Shown here piece after piece: positions 45,455-53,781 of a stretch of DNA of 64,000 nucleotides (position 1 is the first letter of the stretch; each line of letters opens with the position of its first letter). Below the pieces are notes generated by a model. That model was given only the letters and a program-made list of their open reading frames with translations, was not told where the DNA came from and ran no database searches. The stretch comes from an uncultured Clostridia bacterium. GTDB taxonomy: Bacteria > Bacillota > Clostridia > Oscillospirales > Acutalibacteraceae. Made by a program: the position numbers and the translations under genes. Location: contig CANQUS010000006.1 of assembly GCA_947627055.1 (NCBI GenBank), positions 20,338-84,337 on the forward strand, given 5' to 3'.

Positions 45455-47830
45455 CTATTTATTATGTGATTTAAGCAGACGCGCGGAATTGAGAACAGTA
45501 AGAACCGAAAGCCCCGTATCAGCAGCAACGGCGATCCACATTGGAGCATAACCAAATGCCGCGAGTATGAGAACAACAGCTTTCAGTGATAAAGCAAAGG
45601 CTATGTTAAAGTGTATTATACCCATAGCTCTGCGGCTGATTTTTATTGCTTCGGGCAGTTTTGCCAAAGTACCTCCCGTAAGAACCGCGTCGGCTGATTC
45701 AATAGCGGCTTCACTGCCGAGTCCCATCGCAAAGCCGCAGTCTGCGGCGGACAGAACAGGCGCGTCGTTTATTCCGTCGCCTACAAATATGACCTTTCCG
45801 TTTTTCTGAAGCTCAGTAACGGTCTTTACCTTATCCTCCGGCATGAGCGAGTGCTTGAATTCGCTCACCCCACACTCGCTTGCTATTCTTTTCGCGGCGT
45901 TTTCACCATCCCCGGTAAGCATAACTATATGCTTTATCCCGAGCGCCTTGAGCCTATCAAGCGTTTCTCTTGTATCTCCGCGAACCTCGTCTTGTGTTTC
46001 TATTTCTCCTACAAGCCTGCCGTCAACAGAGAGATAAATAACACCGCTTTTCAGGCTATTGTCTGAAAATAATTTTTTATTGCCGCACAGAACTTCCTTA
46101 CCAAGGTGTTCGGCTGATACTCCCTTGCCCGCTATCTCCCTGTGGTTGGAAAGTGCGACCTTAGGGATACCCTCAGCGGCACGCTTTATCGCGAGAGCTG
46201 ACGGATGAGAGGAGTATTCCTCGGCGGCGGCGGCAATCGCGAGGATCTCGCCACGAGATAGATCCGCAAGCTCCTTAACATCAGTCACGGCAAGCTCTCC
46301 CTTTGTTAATGTTCCTGTTTTGTCAAACGCGACAGTATTCGCCTTAGCTATTGCTTCGATAAATTTACCGCCTTTAACAAGGACAGCGCTTTTTGACGCG
46401 GCTCCTATGCCGGAATAAAACCCCAGCGGCACACTGATAACGAGGGCGCACGGGCATGACGCGACGAGAAATACGAGCGCGCGGTTTATAAATGTCGTAA
46501 AGTCCCCCAAACCAAAGATAGGCGGGAGCACAGCAAGCGCGAGAGCGAGCAAAAACACTATCGGAGTGTAGACCTTCGCAAAACGGCTTATAAATTTTTC
46601 GGAGCTGCCCTTCTGCGCGGCACTTTCCTCTACAAGCCTGAGTATACGCGAAGCTGCGGAGTCACCGCAGGTTTTTGTTACCGATATTTTGAGGACGCCC
46701 TCAAGGTTCATCATGCCTGACATGACCTCCGAGCCTTTGACAGAAGCTCTCGGTATGCTTTCGCCCGTGAGAGCCGATGTATCGAGCGAGCTTTCGCCGT
46801 CAATGACAATTCCGTCAAGAGGTATGCGCTCGTACGGATCAACAACGATAACATCGCTCGTCTTGACCTCCTCGGCATTAACGGTAACACTTCCTCTGTT
46901 CGTCAACAGGTGCGCCGTATCGGGTCTGATTTCCGAAAGAGCCTCTATCCCCTTGCGAGATTTGCTTACGGCTCTGTCCTCTATAAGCTCGCCGATATTA
47001 AACAAAATCGTAACGGCTGCGGCCTCAAGAAACTCACCGAGTATGCAAGCCGCTACTACCGCTAACATCATAAGTACATTTTCGTCAAGTCGCAGCTTTA
47101 AAAGCGTTTTTAAGCCTTTGAGAACTACCTGCCAGCCCGAAAAGCAGACGCCGACAGCAACAACGACAGTACCTATCCATTCGGGCTGCACAAATACAGA
47201 AAGCAAAGTTCCTGATGCGGTTAGCAGTATTGCGATTATTGTTCCTATTATTATCGGTTTTTTGCTGTCTGCCGCCTTTTCTTTTGTATTATCTTTTTTG
47301 TTATGCTCATCTCCACAACATTCGCAGTCATTATGCTCATGCAAAAATGAATCGCCCTGTGGTATGATCGTCACTCCGTCCTCAACGGAATCAACCGTAT
47401 TTTGCAGAATTGTAAGAAGCTTATCGTTCTCGATCCCGCTTTCAAGCGAAAGTGTCTTTGTAGCAAATGTTACCGTGACGTTATCTATATCATTCAGTTT
47501 GGAAACAGCTTCCTCTATCTTCATGCCGCAATGCGCGCAGTCGAGATTCTCGAGCGTATATTTTTTAGTTGTTCTAAACTTGTGGTCATGATAACCACTA
47601 AATTTACCATGCGGTATAAGTGTTACTCCGTCCTCAACGGAATCAACCGTCCTTTGCAGAATAGTTAAGAGCCGCTCGTCCTCGATCCCGCTTTCAAGCG
47701 AAAGTGTCTTTGTAGCAAATGTTACCGTGACGTTATCTATATCATTCAGTTTGGAAACAGCTTCCTCTATCTTCATGCCGCAATGCGCGCAGTCGAGATC
47801 CTTAAGCGTGTATTTTTTTACAGCGGTCAT
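45455..47830 (-). CDS. cadA: Heavy-metal P1B-type ATPase (CadA/ZntA-like)
   Basis: Exports divalent soft metals (Zn, Cd, Pb) at the cost of ATP, 791 residues. Two N-terminal metal-binding domains each carry LDCAHCGMK. A Cys/His-rich stretch (HEHNDCECCGDEH) follows near residue 165. The membrane CPC motif is ASCPCALVIS, the phosphorylated aspartate is in DKTGTLTKG, the nucleotide-binding SSHP is present, and the hinge is VGDGINDAPVL. The two metal-binding domains are encoded by a 252-bp tandem unit with a 119-bp stretch perfectly identical (47429-47547 and 47681-47799). The gene starts 8 bp after arsR and is under its control. Confidence 0.93.
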   Translation of the reverse strand: MTAVKKYTLKDLDCAHCGMKIEEAVSKLNDIDNVTVTFATKTLSLESGIEDERLLTILQRTVDSVEDGVTLIPHGKFSGYHDHKFRTTKKYTLENLDCAHCGMKIEEAVSKLNDIDNVTVTFATKTLSLESGIENDKLLTILQNTVDSVEDGVTIIPQGDSFLHEHNDCECCGDEHNKKDNTKEKAADSKKPIIIGTIIAILLTASGTLLSVFVQPEWIGTVVVAVGVCFSGWQVVLKGLKTLLKLRLDENVLMMLAVVAACILGEFLEAAAVTILFNIGELIEDRAVSKSRKGIEALSEIRPDTAHLLTNRGSVTVNAEEVKTSDVIVVDPYERIPLDGIVIDGESSLDTSALTGESIPRASVKGSEVMSGMMNLEGVLKISVTKTCGDSAASRILRLVEESAAQKGSSEKFISRFAKVYTPIVFLLALALAVLPPIFGLGDFTTFINRALVFLVASCPCALVISVPLGFYSGIGAASKSAVLVKGGKFIEAIAKANTVAFDKTGTLTKGELAVTDVKELADLSRGEILAIAAAAEEYSSHPSALAIKRAAEGIPKVALSNHREIAGKGVSAEHLGKEVLCGNKKLFSDNSLKSGVIYLSVDGRLVGEIETQDEVRGDTRETLDRLKALGIKHIVMLTGDGENAAKRIASECGVSEFKHSLMPEDKVKTVTELQKNGKVIFVGDGINDAPVLSAADCGFAMGLGSEAAIESADAVLTGGTLAKLPEAIKISRRAMGIIHFNIAFALSLKAVVLILAAFGYAPMWIAVAADTGLSVLTVLNSARLLKSHNK

Positions 47831-47838
47831 CGTTCAGT

Positions 47839-48261
47839 TCACTTCCTCTCCTCTAAAATATGCTCTAAGCCCATTGTGTATATTTTCTGAATGTGTTCAT
47901 CGTCGAGCGAATAAAATGATGACTTGCCCTCACGGCGGACCTTGACAAGGTTTGCTGTTCTGAGAAGCCGAAGCTGATGAGAAACCGCCGACTGTCCCAT
48001 GCCGAGAATTTCAGCTAAGTCGCAGACACATAGCTCATTTTCAAAAAGAGCGCACATTATTCTTATCCTTGTTGTATCTCCGAACATTTTAAAAAGCTCC
48101 GCAAGAGAAAAGAGCGTATCTAACTCAGGCATTTTACTCTTTGCTTTTGCCACAGCGTCAAAATGTATACAGACCTCATCGCAAAATTCTTTGTCCTGAC
48201 ATTCAATACATTCCTCGCTCTCACCTTTATGAGTGATTTTAAATTTTTCAGGTTTACTCAC
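47839..48261 (-). CDS. ArsR/SmtB-family metal-responsive repressor
   Basis: Winged-helix repressor of 140 residues that releases DNA on binding metal. The HTH is ELCVCDLAEILGMGQSAVSHQLRLLR, seen as CVCDLAEIL and QSAVSHQLRLL. The N-terminus is rich in cysteine (EECIECQDKEFCDEVCIHFD), which with ELCVC suits CadC-like Cd/Pb/Zn sensing. The GTG at 48261 follows GGGAGGT; the frame upstream of it lacks a ribosome site. It is the first gene of an operon with cadA and the ICMT gene. Its operator and promoter are visible at 48289-48348. Confidence 0.9.
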   Translation of the reverse strand: MSKPEKFKITHKGESEECIECQDKEFCDEVCIHFDAVAKAKSKMPELDTLFSLAELFKMFGDTTRIRIMCALFENELCVCDLAEILGMGQSAVSHQLRLLRTANLVKVRREGKSSFYSLDDEHIQKIYTMGLEHILEERK

Positions 48262-48288
48262 GGTAATACCTCCCGACTTCTCAAAATA

Positions 48289-48348
48289 ACATATGAACAT
48301 ATATTCATATGTTGGCTAAATTATACCGCACAATTCCTTGCTTGTCAA
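48289..48348 (-). promoter_or_regulatory. Promoter and ArsR operator of the cadA operon
   Basis: On the minus strand TTGACA (48348-48343) and TATAAT (48325-48320) have a 17-bp spacer, a consensus promoter. The near-perfect 24-bp palindrome ACATATGAA...TTCATATGT (48289-48312) covers the transcription start and contains TGAA-N6-TTCA, the core of ArsR/SmtB operators. Strong promoter plus operator fits derepression by metal. Confidence 0.82.
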
Positions 48349-48398
48349 TACTTAATAAATATTATATTAGAATATTTTTTTATATTTTATTTTTTCTA

Positions 48399-48427
48399 TT
48401 GACAAAAGCCGTATATTGGGGTATAAC
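48399..48427 (+). promoter_or_regulatory. Promoter of the gntR-ABC operon
   Basis: TTGACA at 48399-48404 and TATAAC at 48422-48427 have a 17-bp spacer, 50 bp before the gntR start. It diverges from the cadA promoter, 50 bp away. Confidence 0.65.
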
Positions 48428-48476
48428 TGTATTATCACCAATGGTACACAGCGTCATAGGAGGGAGGGAAACAACT

Positions 48477-48875
48477 ATGTATTCAAAGCTGATCGCAATA
48501 GACAAGATGAGCCAAGTACCTATTTACGAGCAGATAATTGAACAATTTCACAATCTGATAGTTACAGATGTTTTAAAGCCGAAGGTGCTTATCCCCTCTG
48601 TGCGCTCCCTTTCCAAGGAGATCGGTACAAACCCGAACACGATACAAAAGGCATATGTTGAGCTTGAGCGTATGGGTATAACATACTCTGTTCCCGGTGT
48701 TGGCAGATATGTCGCGAACAACGCAAAGGAGATAATTCAAAAGCTAATGTCGGAATCCGACAACGAGCTTAAAACAGTTGTGGAACGACTGAAGCTATCA
48801 GGTATGACGGTTGAGGAAATTGTTTCTAAGGTGAAAATGTATTACGGAGGAGAAAAAAATGATAAAAGCAAGTAA
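48477..48875 (+). CDS. GntR-family regulator, YtrA subfamily
   Basis: Repressor of 132 residues. The winged helix spans about residues 12-78 (VPIYEQIIEQFHNLI, then PSVRSLSKEIGTNPNTIQKAY), followed by a short coiled tail without a ligand domain, as in YtrA proteins that control ABC exporters responding to cell-wall antibiotics. The ATG at 48477 follows AGGAGGGAGG. It overlaps the downstream ATPase gene by 17 bp, which supports autoregulation of the operon. Confidence 0.9.
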   Translation: MYSKLIAIDKMSQVPIYEQIIEQFHNLIVTDVLKPKVLIPSVRSLSKEIGTNPNTIQKAYVELERMGITYSVPGVGRYVANNAKEIIQKLMSESDNELKTVVERLKLSGMTVEEIVSKVKMYYGGEKNDKSK

Positions 48876-49809
48876 TGTCACAAAAAGCTTCGGAGATTTT
48901 ACCGCGCTCAAGGATATGAACTGCGAGATACCGGAGGGCTGCATATACGGACTTGTCGGCAGCAATGGCGCGGGAAAAAGCACATTTTTAAGGATGGTCA
49001 CAGGTATTTACAAGCCTGACAAGGGTGATGTCCTTATAGACGAACAACCTGTGTGGGAAAACGAGGCAGCCAAGAAAAACTTTGTGCTTGTACCGGATGA
49101 GCTGTACTTTTTGCCGCTTGCGACTATGGATAAAATGGCGAAGCTGTACAATGCGTTTTACCCCGATTTCAGCTTTAAGCGTTATAAAAGCCTTGTTGAG
49201 AAATTCGGGCTTGACCCGAAAAAGAAAATTTCGGGTTTCAGCAAGGGCATGAAACGTCAGGCGGCGATAATCTGCGCCCTGTCATGCCAAACAAAATACC
49301 TTTTCTTTGACGAGACTTTTGACGGGCTTGACCCTGTTATGCGTAATCTCGTCAAGAACATAATATTCGACGATATTTGCGAGCGTCAGGCGACCGCCGT
49401 CATAACGAGCCACAGCCTGAGAGAGCTTGAGGACACCTGCGACCAGCTCACGCTTCTGCACAAGGGCGGTATCATTTTTGAAAGCGATGTTCAGAATCTA
49501 AAGACCTCGCTGTTCAAGATACAGGTCGCGTTCAACAGGGAATACGACGAAAAGCTCTTTATCGACAGCGGTATCGAGATACTCAGCTTTAAAAAGGTCG
49601 GCGCGGTATCTAACGTCATCGTCAGAGGCGATAAGGAGACGGTCGTCGGAACGCTCAGAGCGTTTGACCCTATACTGCTCGATGTACTTCCGCTGTCGCT
49701 TGAGGAGGTATTCGTATTCGAGATGGGCGCGCTCGGATATTCGTTTGACGATGTTTTTGAACAGGAGGTAAATGAAGATGAAGATAAATCAAAAAATGAC
49801 AAGAAATAA
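48859..49809 (+). CDS. ABC transporter ATP-binding protein of the YtrA-regulated exporter
   Basis: ATPase subunit, 316 residues. Walker A is GSNGAGKS near residue 37, the signature is FSKGMKRQ near 132, Walker B is LFFDETFDGLDP near 155, and the switch His is in TSHSLRE. Walker B has ETFDGLDP where EPTxGLDP is usual, as in YtrB-like proteins. A C-terminal extension beyond residue 215 forms a small accessory domain. The gene overlaps gntR upstream and the permease gene downstream. Confidence 0.9.
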   Translation: MIKASNVTKSFGDFTALKDMNCEIPEGCIYGLVGSNGAGKSTFLRMVTGIYKPDKGDVLIDEQPVWENEAAKKNFVLVPDELYFLPLATMDKMAKLYNAFYPDFSFKRYKSLVEKFGLDPKKKISGFSKGMKRQAAIICALSCQTKYLFFDETFDGLDPVMRNLVKNIIFDDICERQATAVITSHSLRELEDTCDQLTLLHKGGIIFESDVQNLKTSLFKIQVAFNREYDEKLFIDSGIEILSFKKVGAVSNVIVRGDKETVVGTLRAFDPILLDVLPLSLEEVFVFEMGALGYSFDDVFEQEVNEDEDKSKNDKK

Positions 49810-52009
49810 ATTTTTTAGCCCCGCTCTTATGTGGGAGGGCATCAAGCAGACCAAAACACTCGGTATATGCTTTACTATATTATCACTTATTGCTTCGCTT
49901 TTTGTACCTATCGGCAGAGCAATAACAATGTATTCTTTGGATAGCTACACATTTAGGACTCAGCCTGTAAGCACATTATCGCTGAATGAATTTTTACTGC
50001 CTAAATTCATCATGATGTATCTTATACCGCTCATTCTTACCTTTTCGCTGTTTAAATTTATGAACAGCAGGAACGCTTCCGACTTCTACCATTCTGTTCC
50101 TCTGAGCCGAGCCTGTGTTTATATAACGTATTCGGCGGTAGTAATTATATGGTGCATATTTATTATTTCTCTTTGCACGTTCTCATCATTGATTTGTTAT
50201 ACATTCGTTCCCAGGCTTGCGGCAATACCTGCAGAATTTGCAGGATATACCATACTTGCGTCATTTATACTGTCACTGCTTGTGATGTCTATCAGCCTTG
50301 TTGCAAAGGGTCTCTCCGGAACACGCTTTTCAAATGTAGTTATTGCGCTTTTGATCATGTTTGCACCCAGAATAATCCTTCTGCTCTTCGGGCAGTCGGT
50401 AATCTACTCAACAGACATAGTTAATGTATCAGATCTCGTTTTTATTGACCCTACATACAATATAATATTCGCACCGTTCTCAGCCTTTAATTCATTTACA
50501 AAGCCATCAACCATATTGTATAGCGTGATCCTTGCTGTGATATATTTTGTTATCGGCTTGGTGCTCCATATAAAAAGAAAATCCGAAACCGCAGGCACAA
50601 GCTCCTCATTCAAATGTGTTCAGCACATAGTCAGAACCGCAATCGGTATAATTCCTGTGATTAGTATAAGCTTTTCGCTGGCGTCAAAAGAAGATGTCTC
50701 CACTATGGCTTGGATAATATGTATTGTTTTTTCCCTGCTGTTTTACTTTATATATGAGCTTGCGACGACAAGAAGCGCCAAAAAGCTGGTCATCGCGATA
50801 CCGCTGTACCTTGTTGTTGTATTATTCAATGTGCTTTTTGTATCCCTTAGCCTTGGTGTAAGCCATATAGTATTGAATGATATTCCGCAGATTGAGGATA
50901 TTGAGTCGGTATCTATTTGTGATTCGCATAATAGTTTCAATATGACGAACTACGATTTGAAAAGCTATTATTCCTTATTGGCGGATGAAACAAGAATAGA
51001 TGACGAAGATGTTATAAAAATCCTGCAGGAATCCCTTGAAGACAATGTTAATGCGATAAAGACAAGCAGATACTTTTATACCCCGGAGAAATATTCTGTT
51101 ACATTCCATCTTAAATCCGGTAGAGATCTTAAAAGAAATGTAAGTATAAATCAACAAGCATATCTCTCTAATTCAGAAATAAATGACGACTTGCAAGTTA
51201 TATTACCTTATCTCGAGAAAAACAAGGAATACATGGATACTGTGACAGCTCTCCCCGATGAAAACGAAATTTCATCAATCAGCCTGACAAGTAACAGCTA
51301 TGAAATAACTAATGAGCAATGTAAAGAGCTTTGGAAAACCTTCAGGGCTGAATACAGCGAGCTGTCATACGCAGAAAGAGAATATATTATGTTGGGTGAG
51401 AGCGATAGTTTCGGATGTGTGTTTGATATAAGTGGCTATCATAACAACAATGCATTTACCTCATATTACACAATATCGCCAAGTGATATGCCTAAAACAT
51501 TCAACATGCTCGCAAGCATATTAAACGAAGCCACGCAAAAGAATTTTACCAATGAGGTAATAAATAATATCAGCGCTGATGAGGATTTTATAATCAACGC
51601 AGGCGTTAGCTTACCCTCAATGGATTATAATGATTTTTATATGTATATACAATCTTGTGAAGAATCTTATAACGCTTCAAATTTATACATAAGCGCGTAT
51701 TTCCCGAACTTAAAAACAAATTACGACGACATCTTCAGCGCGGAAGATATACCGAAAATCAAGAAGATCGTTCAGATAATCCATGATGCGTCACTAAAAG
51801 GCTTTGATGTTAGCAAACCGAATTCGCTTGAACTTTATATCGAGTTCTTTTCCGAAAGGGACGCTACTGTTTCCGACGGCAACGGCTCGGTAAGATATAT
51901 TGACCAAAAGCCATTATTTGTAAACCTGTCGGATGAGCAGTACAAGGAAATCAGCGATATTATAGGCAGTTTTGTCAACAACACATACGACGAGATGTCG
52001 GAAGAGTAA
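49778..52009 (+). CDS. ABC permease with large extracytoplasmic domain
   Basis: Membrane partner of the ATPase upstream, about 743 residues. Six hydrophobic segments in the first 300 residues form the ABC-2 core (PKFIMMYLIPLILTFSLFKF, NRAS-like loop, YSVILAVIYFVIGLVL). Two more follow at about 285-375. The remaining 370 residues are polar and mostly acidic and would lie outside the membrane, like the YtrC-type substrate-facing domain. The frame overlaps the ATPase gene by 32 bp. The ATG at 49778 sits nine bases from AGGAGG; an ATG two codons earlier is too close. Substrate unknown; bacitracin-like or wall-derived compounds are plausible for this family. Confidence 0.8.
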   Translation: MKINQKMTRNKFFSPALMWEGIKQTKTLGICFTILSLIASLFVPIGRAITMYSLDSYTFRTQPVSTLSLNEFLLPKFIMMYLIPLILTFSLFKFMNSRNASDFYHSVPLSRACVYITYSAVVIIWCIFIISLCTFSSLICYTFVPRLAAIPAEFAGYTILASFILSLLVMSISLVAKGLSGTRFSNVVIALLIMFAPRIILLLFGQSVIYSTDIVNVSDLVFIDPTYNIIFAPFSAFNSFTKPSTILYSVILAVIYFVIGLVLHIKRKSETAGTSSSFKCVQHIVRTAIGIIPVISISFSLASKEDVSTMAWIICIVFSLLFYFIYELATTRSAKKLVIAIPLYLVVVLFNVLFVSLSLGVSHIVLNDIPQIEDIESVSICDSHNSFNMTNYDLKSYYSLLADETRIDDEDVIKILQESLEDNVNAIKTSRYFYTPEKYSVTFHLKSGRDLKRNVSINQQAYLSNSEINDDLQVILPYLEKNKEYMDTVTALPDENEISSISLTSNSYEITNEQCKELWKTFRAEYSELSYAEREYIMLGESDSFGCVFDISGYHNNNAFTSYYTISPSDMPKTFNMLASILNEATQKNFTNEVINNISADEDFIINAGVSLPSMDYNDFYMYIQSCEESYNASNLYISAYFPNLKTNYDDIFSAEDIPKIKKIVQIIHDASLKGFDVSKPNSLELYIEFFSERDATVSDGNGSVRYIDQKPLFVNLSDEQYKEISDIIGSFVNNTYDEMSEE

Positions 52010-52043
52010 CCTTGCTTTTCTCTACTTTCCACTAAAATATATA

Positions 52044-52077
52044 AAAACGGCCTTGCAATCAGCGAGGTCGTTTTTTT
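52044..52077. terminator. Terminator after the ABC permease
   Basis: AACGGCCT...AGGTCGTT with a run of seven T closes the plus-strand operon. On the minus strand the same stem ends in TTTTTATATATTTT and can serve the convergent gene. Confidence 0.7.
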
Positions 52078-52081
52078 CGTG

Positions 52082-52105
52082 TGCCGGCAGTTGCACTTGC
52101 CGGCA
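52082..52105. terminator. Stem-loop between convergent genes
   Basis: TGCCGGCA repeated as an inverted palindrome around an 8-base loop, just beyond the minus-strand stop at 52108. Confidence 0.5.
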
Positions 52106-52107
52106 TT

Positions 52108-52668
52108 TTAGTAATAAAAGGTTATGAATTTGATGTTGTAGAAGTCGCAGGCAAGAATGTCGTTTGTTCCCTTAGGATTAAGTAGGATGAAATTCGCACC
52201 GACCGCTACAAGGAAGCCCTCCTTGGTTATTAGCTGATTTGTACCGACAAGAAACTCTATGCTGACATTTCGTCCGACTTGAGAGCGAATAAAGCCGTTT
52301 AAATATTGTATGTTGTCGGCAGTGATCGGATATGGCTGGTTGTATTCGGGTATAGGCTGAAGTGATTCATCCCATGCTGAACCCGACCTCATCCCCGATG
52401 GAAGTACGGTTTCGCTGTTGGCAGTTCCCATATCGTGAGAAGCAGACATTTGAGAAGATCCCATATTTGATGATGACTGAGGGGCGGGTTGTGATGTTGT
52501 TCGGCTCTCTCTTGCCGCCTCTGCTCTCGCCTGCTGAAGATTATAGGACGCTATCTGCTCGAGAGACGGAATGTTCGGATGGTAGTTCACGCTTGTATCT
52601 ACGCTGTCCGTGCCGCCTACAGGAAGTCCGTAATACTTTGCGAGATCTATCGCATAATCATTGTTCAT
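52108..52668 (-). CDS. GerQ-like spore coat protein
   Basis: Protein of 186 residues with a Gln/Ser/Met-rich disordered region (about 35-100) and a C-terminal beta domain (about 118-186: LNGFIRSQVGRNVSIEF, then FILLNPKGTNDILACDF, ending ITFYY). The domain order and the C-terminal pattern resemble GerQ, the coat protein needed to place CwlJ in Bacillus spores. The next minus-strand gene upstream is cwlJ-like, which strengthens the reading. I am not certain of the family. The start ATG follows AAAGGGTG. Confidence 0.55.
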   Translation of the reverse strand: MNNDYAIDLAKYYGLPVGGTDSVDTSVNYHPNIPSLEQIASYNLQQARAEAARESRTTSQPAPQSSSNMGSSQMSASHDMGTANSETVLPSGMRSGSAWDESLQPIPEYNQPYPITADNIQYLNGFIRSQVGRNVSIEFLVGTNQLITKEGFLVAVGANFILLNPKGTNDILACDFYNIKFITFYY

Positions 52669-52854
52669 AATATCACCCTTTATGTTGAATTGTCCCGTCT
52701 GTGACGGGTAGTTATAAATTAGTCAAGATGTCCCCGGCCTTATGTGCGATGAGGGCAATTACCGTGATCATCAGGTAACCATATACCCTACTGATCACTT
52801 GCGCGGCTTATGCTGTGCTTGCTACGTTGAATGCCGGGGGCAAGACACTTATAA

Positions 52855-53295
52855 TTACGTTTGGGCATATCTTTCCGTCGGAATATAAAAGCAATGTTCT
52901 CCTATTTTGTTATATGCTACTCCTATCCCTGTCGCGGGAAAATATGTTGGACAGTTCGTACTATATGGATTCATAAAAAACAGACTGTTGGCAACAGGCT
53001 CAAAAAGATTTCCATCAAGCGCCCAATCGGCAACTTCATAGCTTTCCTCCGTCGGGGAGATATTGTAAACATTCTGCGGATTATATTCTCCGCCGACCGA
53101 GGTCCTCATACATACAAACTGCCCCGGCTGCTCTATGATCGCGCGAACGTCGCCGCCGTTGCTTACCTTTGCAAATTCACCATACGGTACTGTCGAGCGA
53201 TTCATTATGACCGTGGCGACTGCTTTCATGCCGTCCTCACCCTCACCGCCGGCTTCGCATTGTATCAGCCTTGCAAATAACTCGCGTGTGTCCAC
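52855..53295 (-). CDS. CwlJ/SleB-type spore cortex-lytic hydrolase
   Basis: Hydrolase_2 domain enzyme of 146 residues, without a signal peptide, which matches CwlJ length and cytosolic synthesis before coat assembly. The conserved core is ARLIQCEAGGEGEDGMKAVATVIMNR with the catalytic Glu, seen as CEAGGEG and AVATVIMNRS. SLFFMNP and the ending HCFYIP follow. The GTG at 53295 lies eight bases from GGGAGG; the open frame upstream is not needed. It degrades cortex peptidoglycan during germination, and its neighbour is GerQ-like. The 186 bp between them holds an inverted repeat (TGTCCCCGGC/GCCGGGGGCA) but no gene. Confidence 0.82.
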   Translation of the reverse strand: MDTRELFARLIQCEAGGEGEDGMKAVATVIMNRSTVPYGEFAKVSNGGDVRAIIEQPGQFVCMRTSVGGEYNPQNVYNISPTEESYEVADWALDGNLFEPVANSLFFMNPYSTNCPTYFPATGIGVAYNKIGEHCFYIPTERYAQT

Positions 53296-53409
53296 AAACC
53301 CGTCCTCCCTTAGGAAATAATGCCGATAAATTAACGCTTTGATATATGATATGACAACGTATCGTTTTTGTGATAAAAACAGAACCACGGGAAAATTTAA
53401 AAATTTCGG

Positions 53410-53437
53410 TTGACTTTTGATTTTATTCGCGTATAAT
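53410..53437 (+). promoter_or_regulatory. Promoter of the leuA leader
   Basis: TTGACT at 53410-53415 and TATAAT at 53432-53437 with a 16-bp spacer. The transcript would begin near 53445, at the start of the T-box. Confidence 0.65.
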
Positions 53438-53444
53438 ATAAGTA

Positions 53445-53713
53445 ATTGAAAAAATCCCGCAAAAACTGTGAAGGGAATAAGATACATATAACAAGCAAAG
53501 AGAACCGTCGGTTGGTGTAAGGCGGTGTTGGATTTATGTATGTATAGCTCATCCCGGAGTTGTCTGCCCGAATTTTTAAAGGCAGGACGTGAGGTCACGT
53601 TACAGACCGAGACCTTGTTAGAGGTCGGTGAGGGATGCGAAAGCATCTGAATCAGGGTGGTACCGCGAGCGTGAGATCATGCCCGCCCCTTAGAGTTAGG
53701 GGCGGGCTTTTTA
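53445..53713 (+). promoter_or_regulatory. Leucine T-box leader
   Basis: Transcription antitermination leader that senses uncharged tRNA-Leu. The T-box sequence AGGGTGGTACCGCG is exact at 53654-53667. A GC-rich terminator GCCCGCCCCT/AGGGGCGGGC with five T follows at 53681-53712. In stem I the codon CTC at 53548-53550 (context TATAGCTCATC) is the likely specifier, which is a leucine codon. The downstream gene is leuA, in agreement. Confidence 0.9.
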
Positions 53714-53781
53714 ATTGCCGTCAGTATCCGAAAACCTCCAATTTGTGGGATAACAATATTATAACATGGAGGAATTTCATT

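Noticed and set aside
46689..47591. 300-codon open frame antisense to cadA
   Set aside because: It mirrors the codon bias of cadA, has low-complexity Ser/Thr composition and no ribosome site, and overlaps an unmistakable P-type ATPase.
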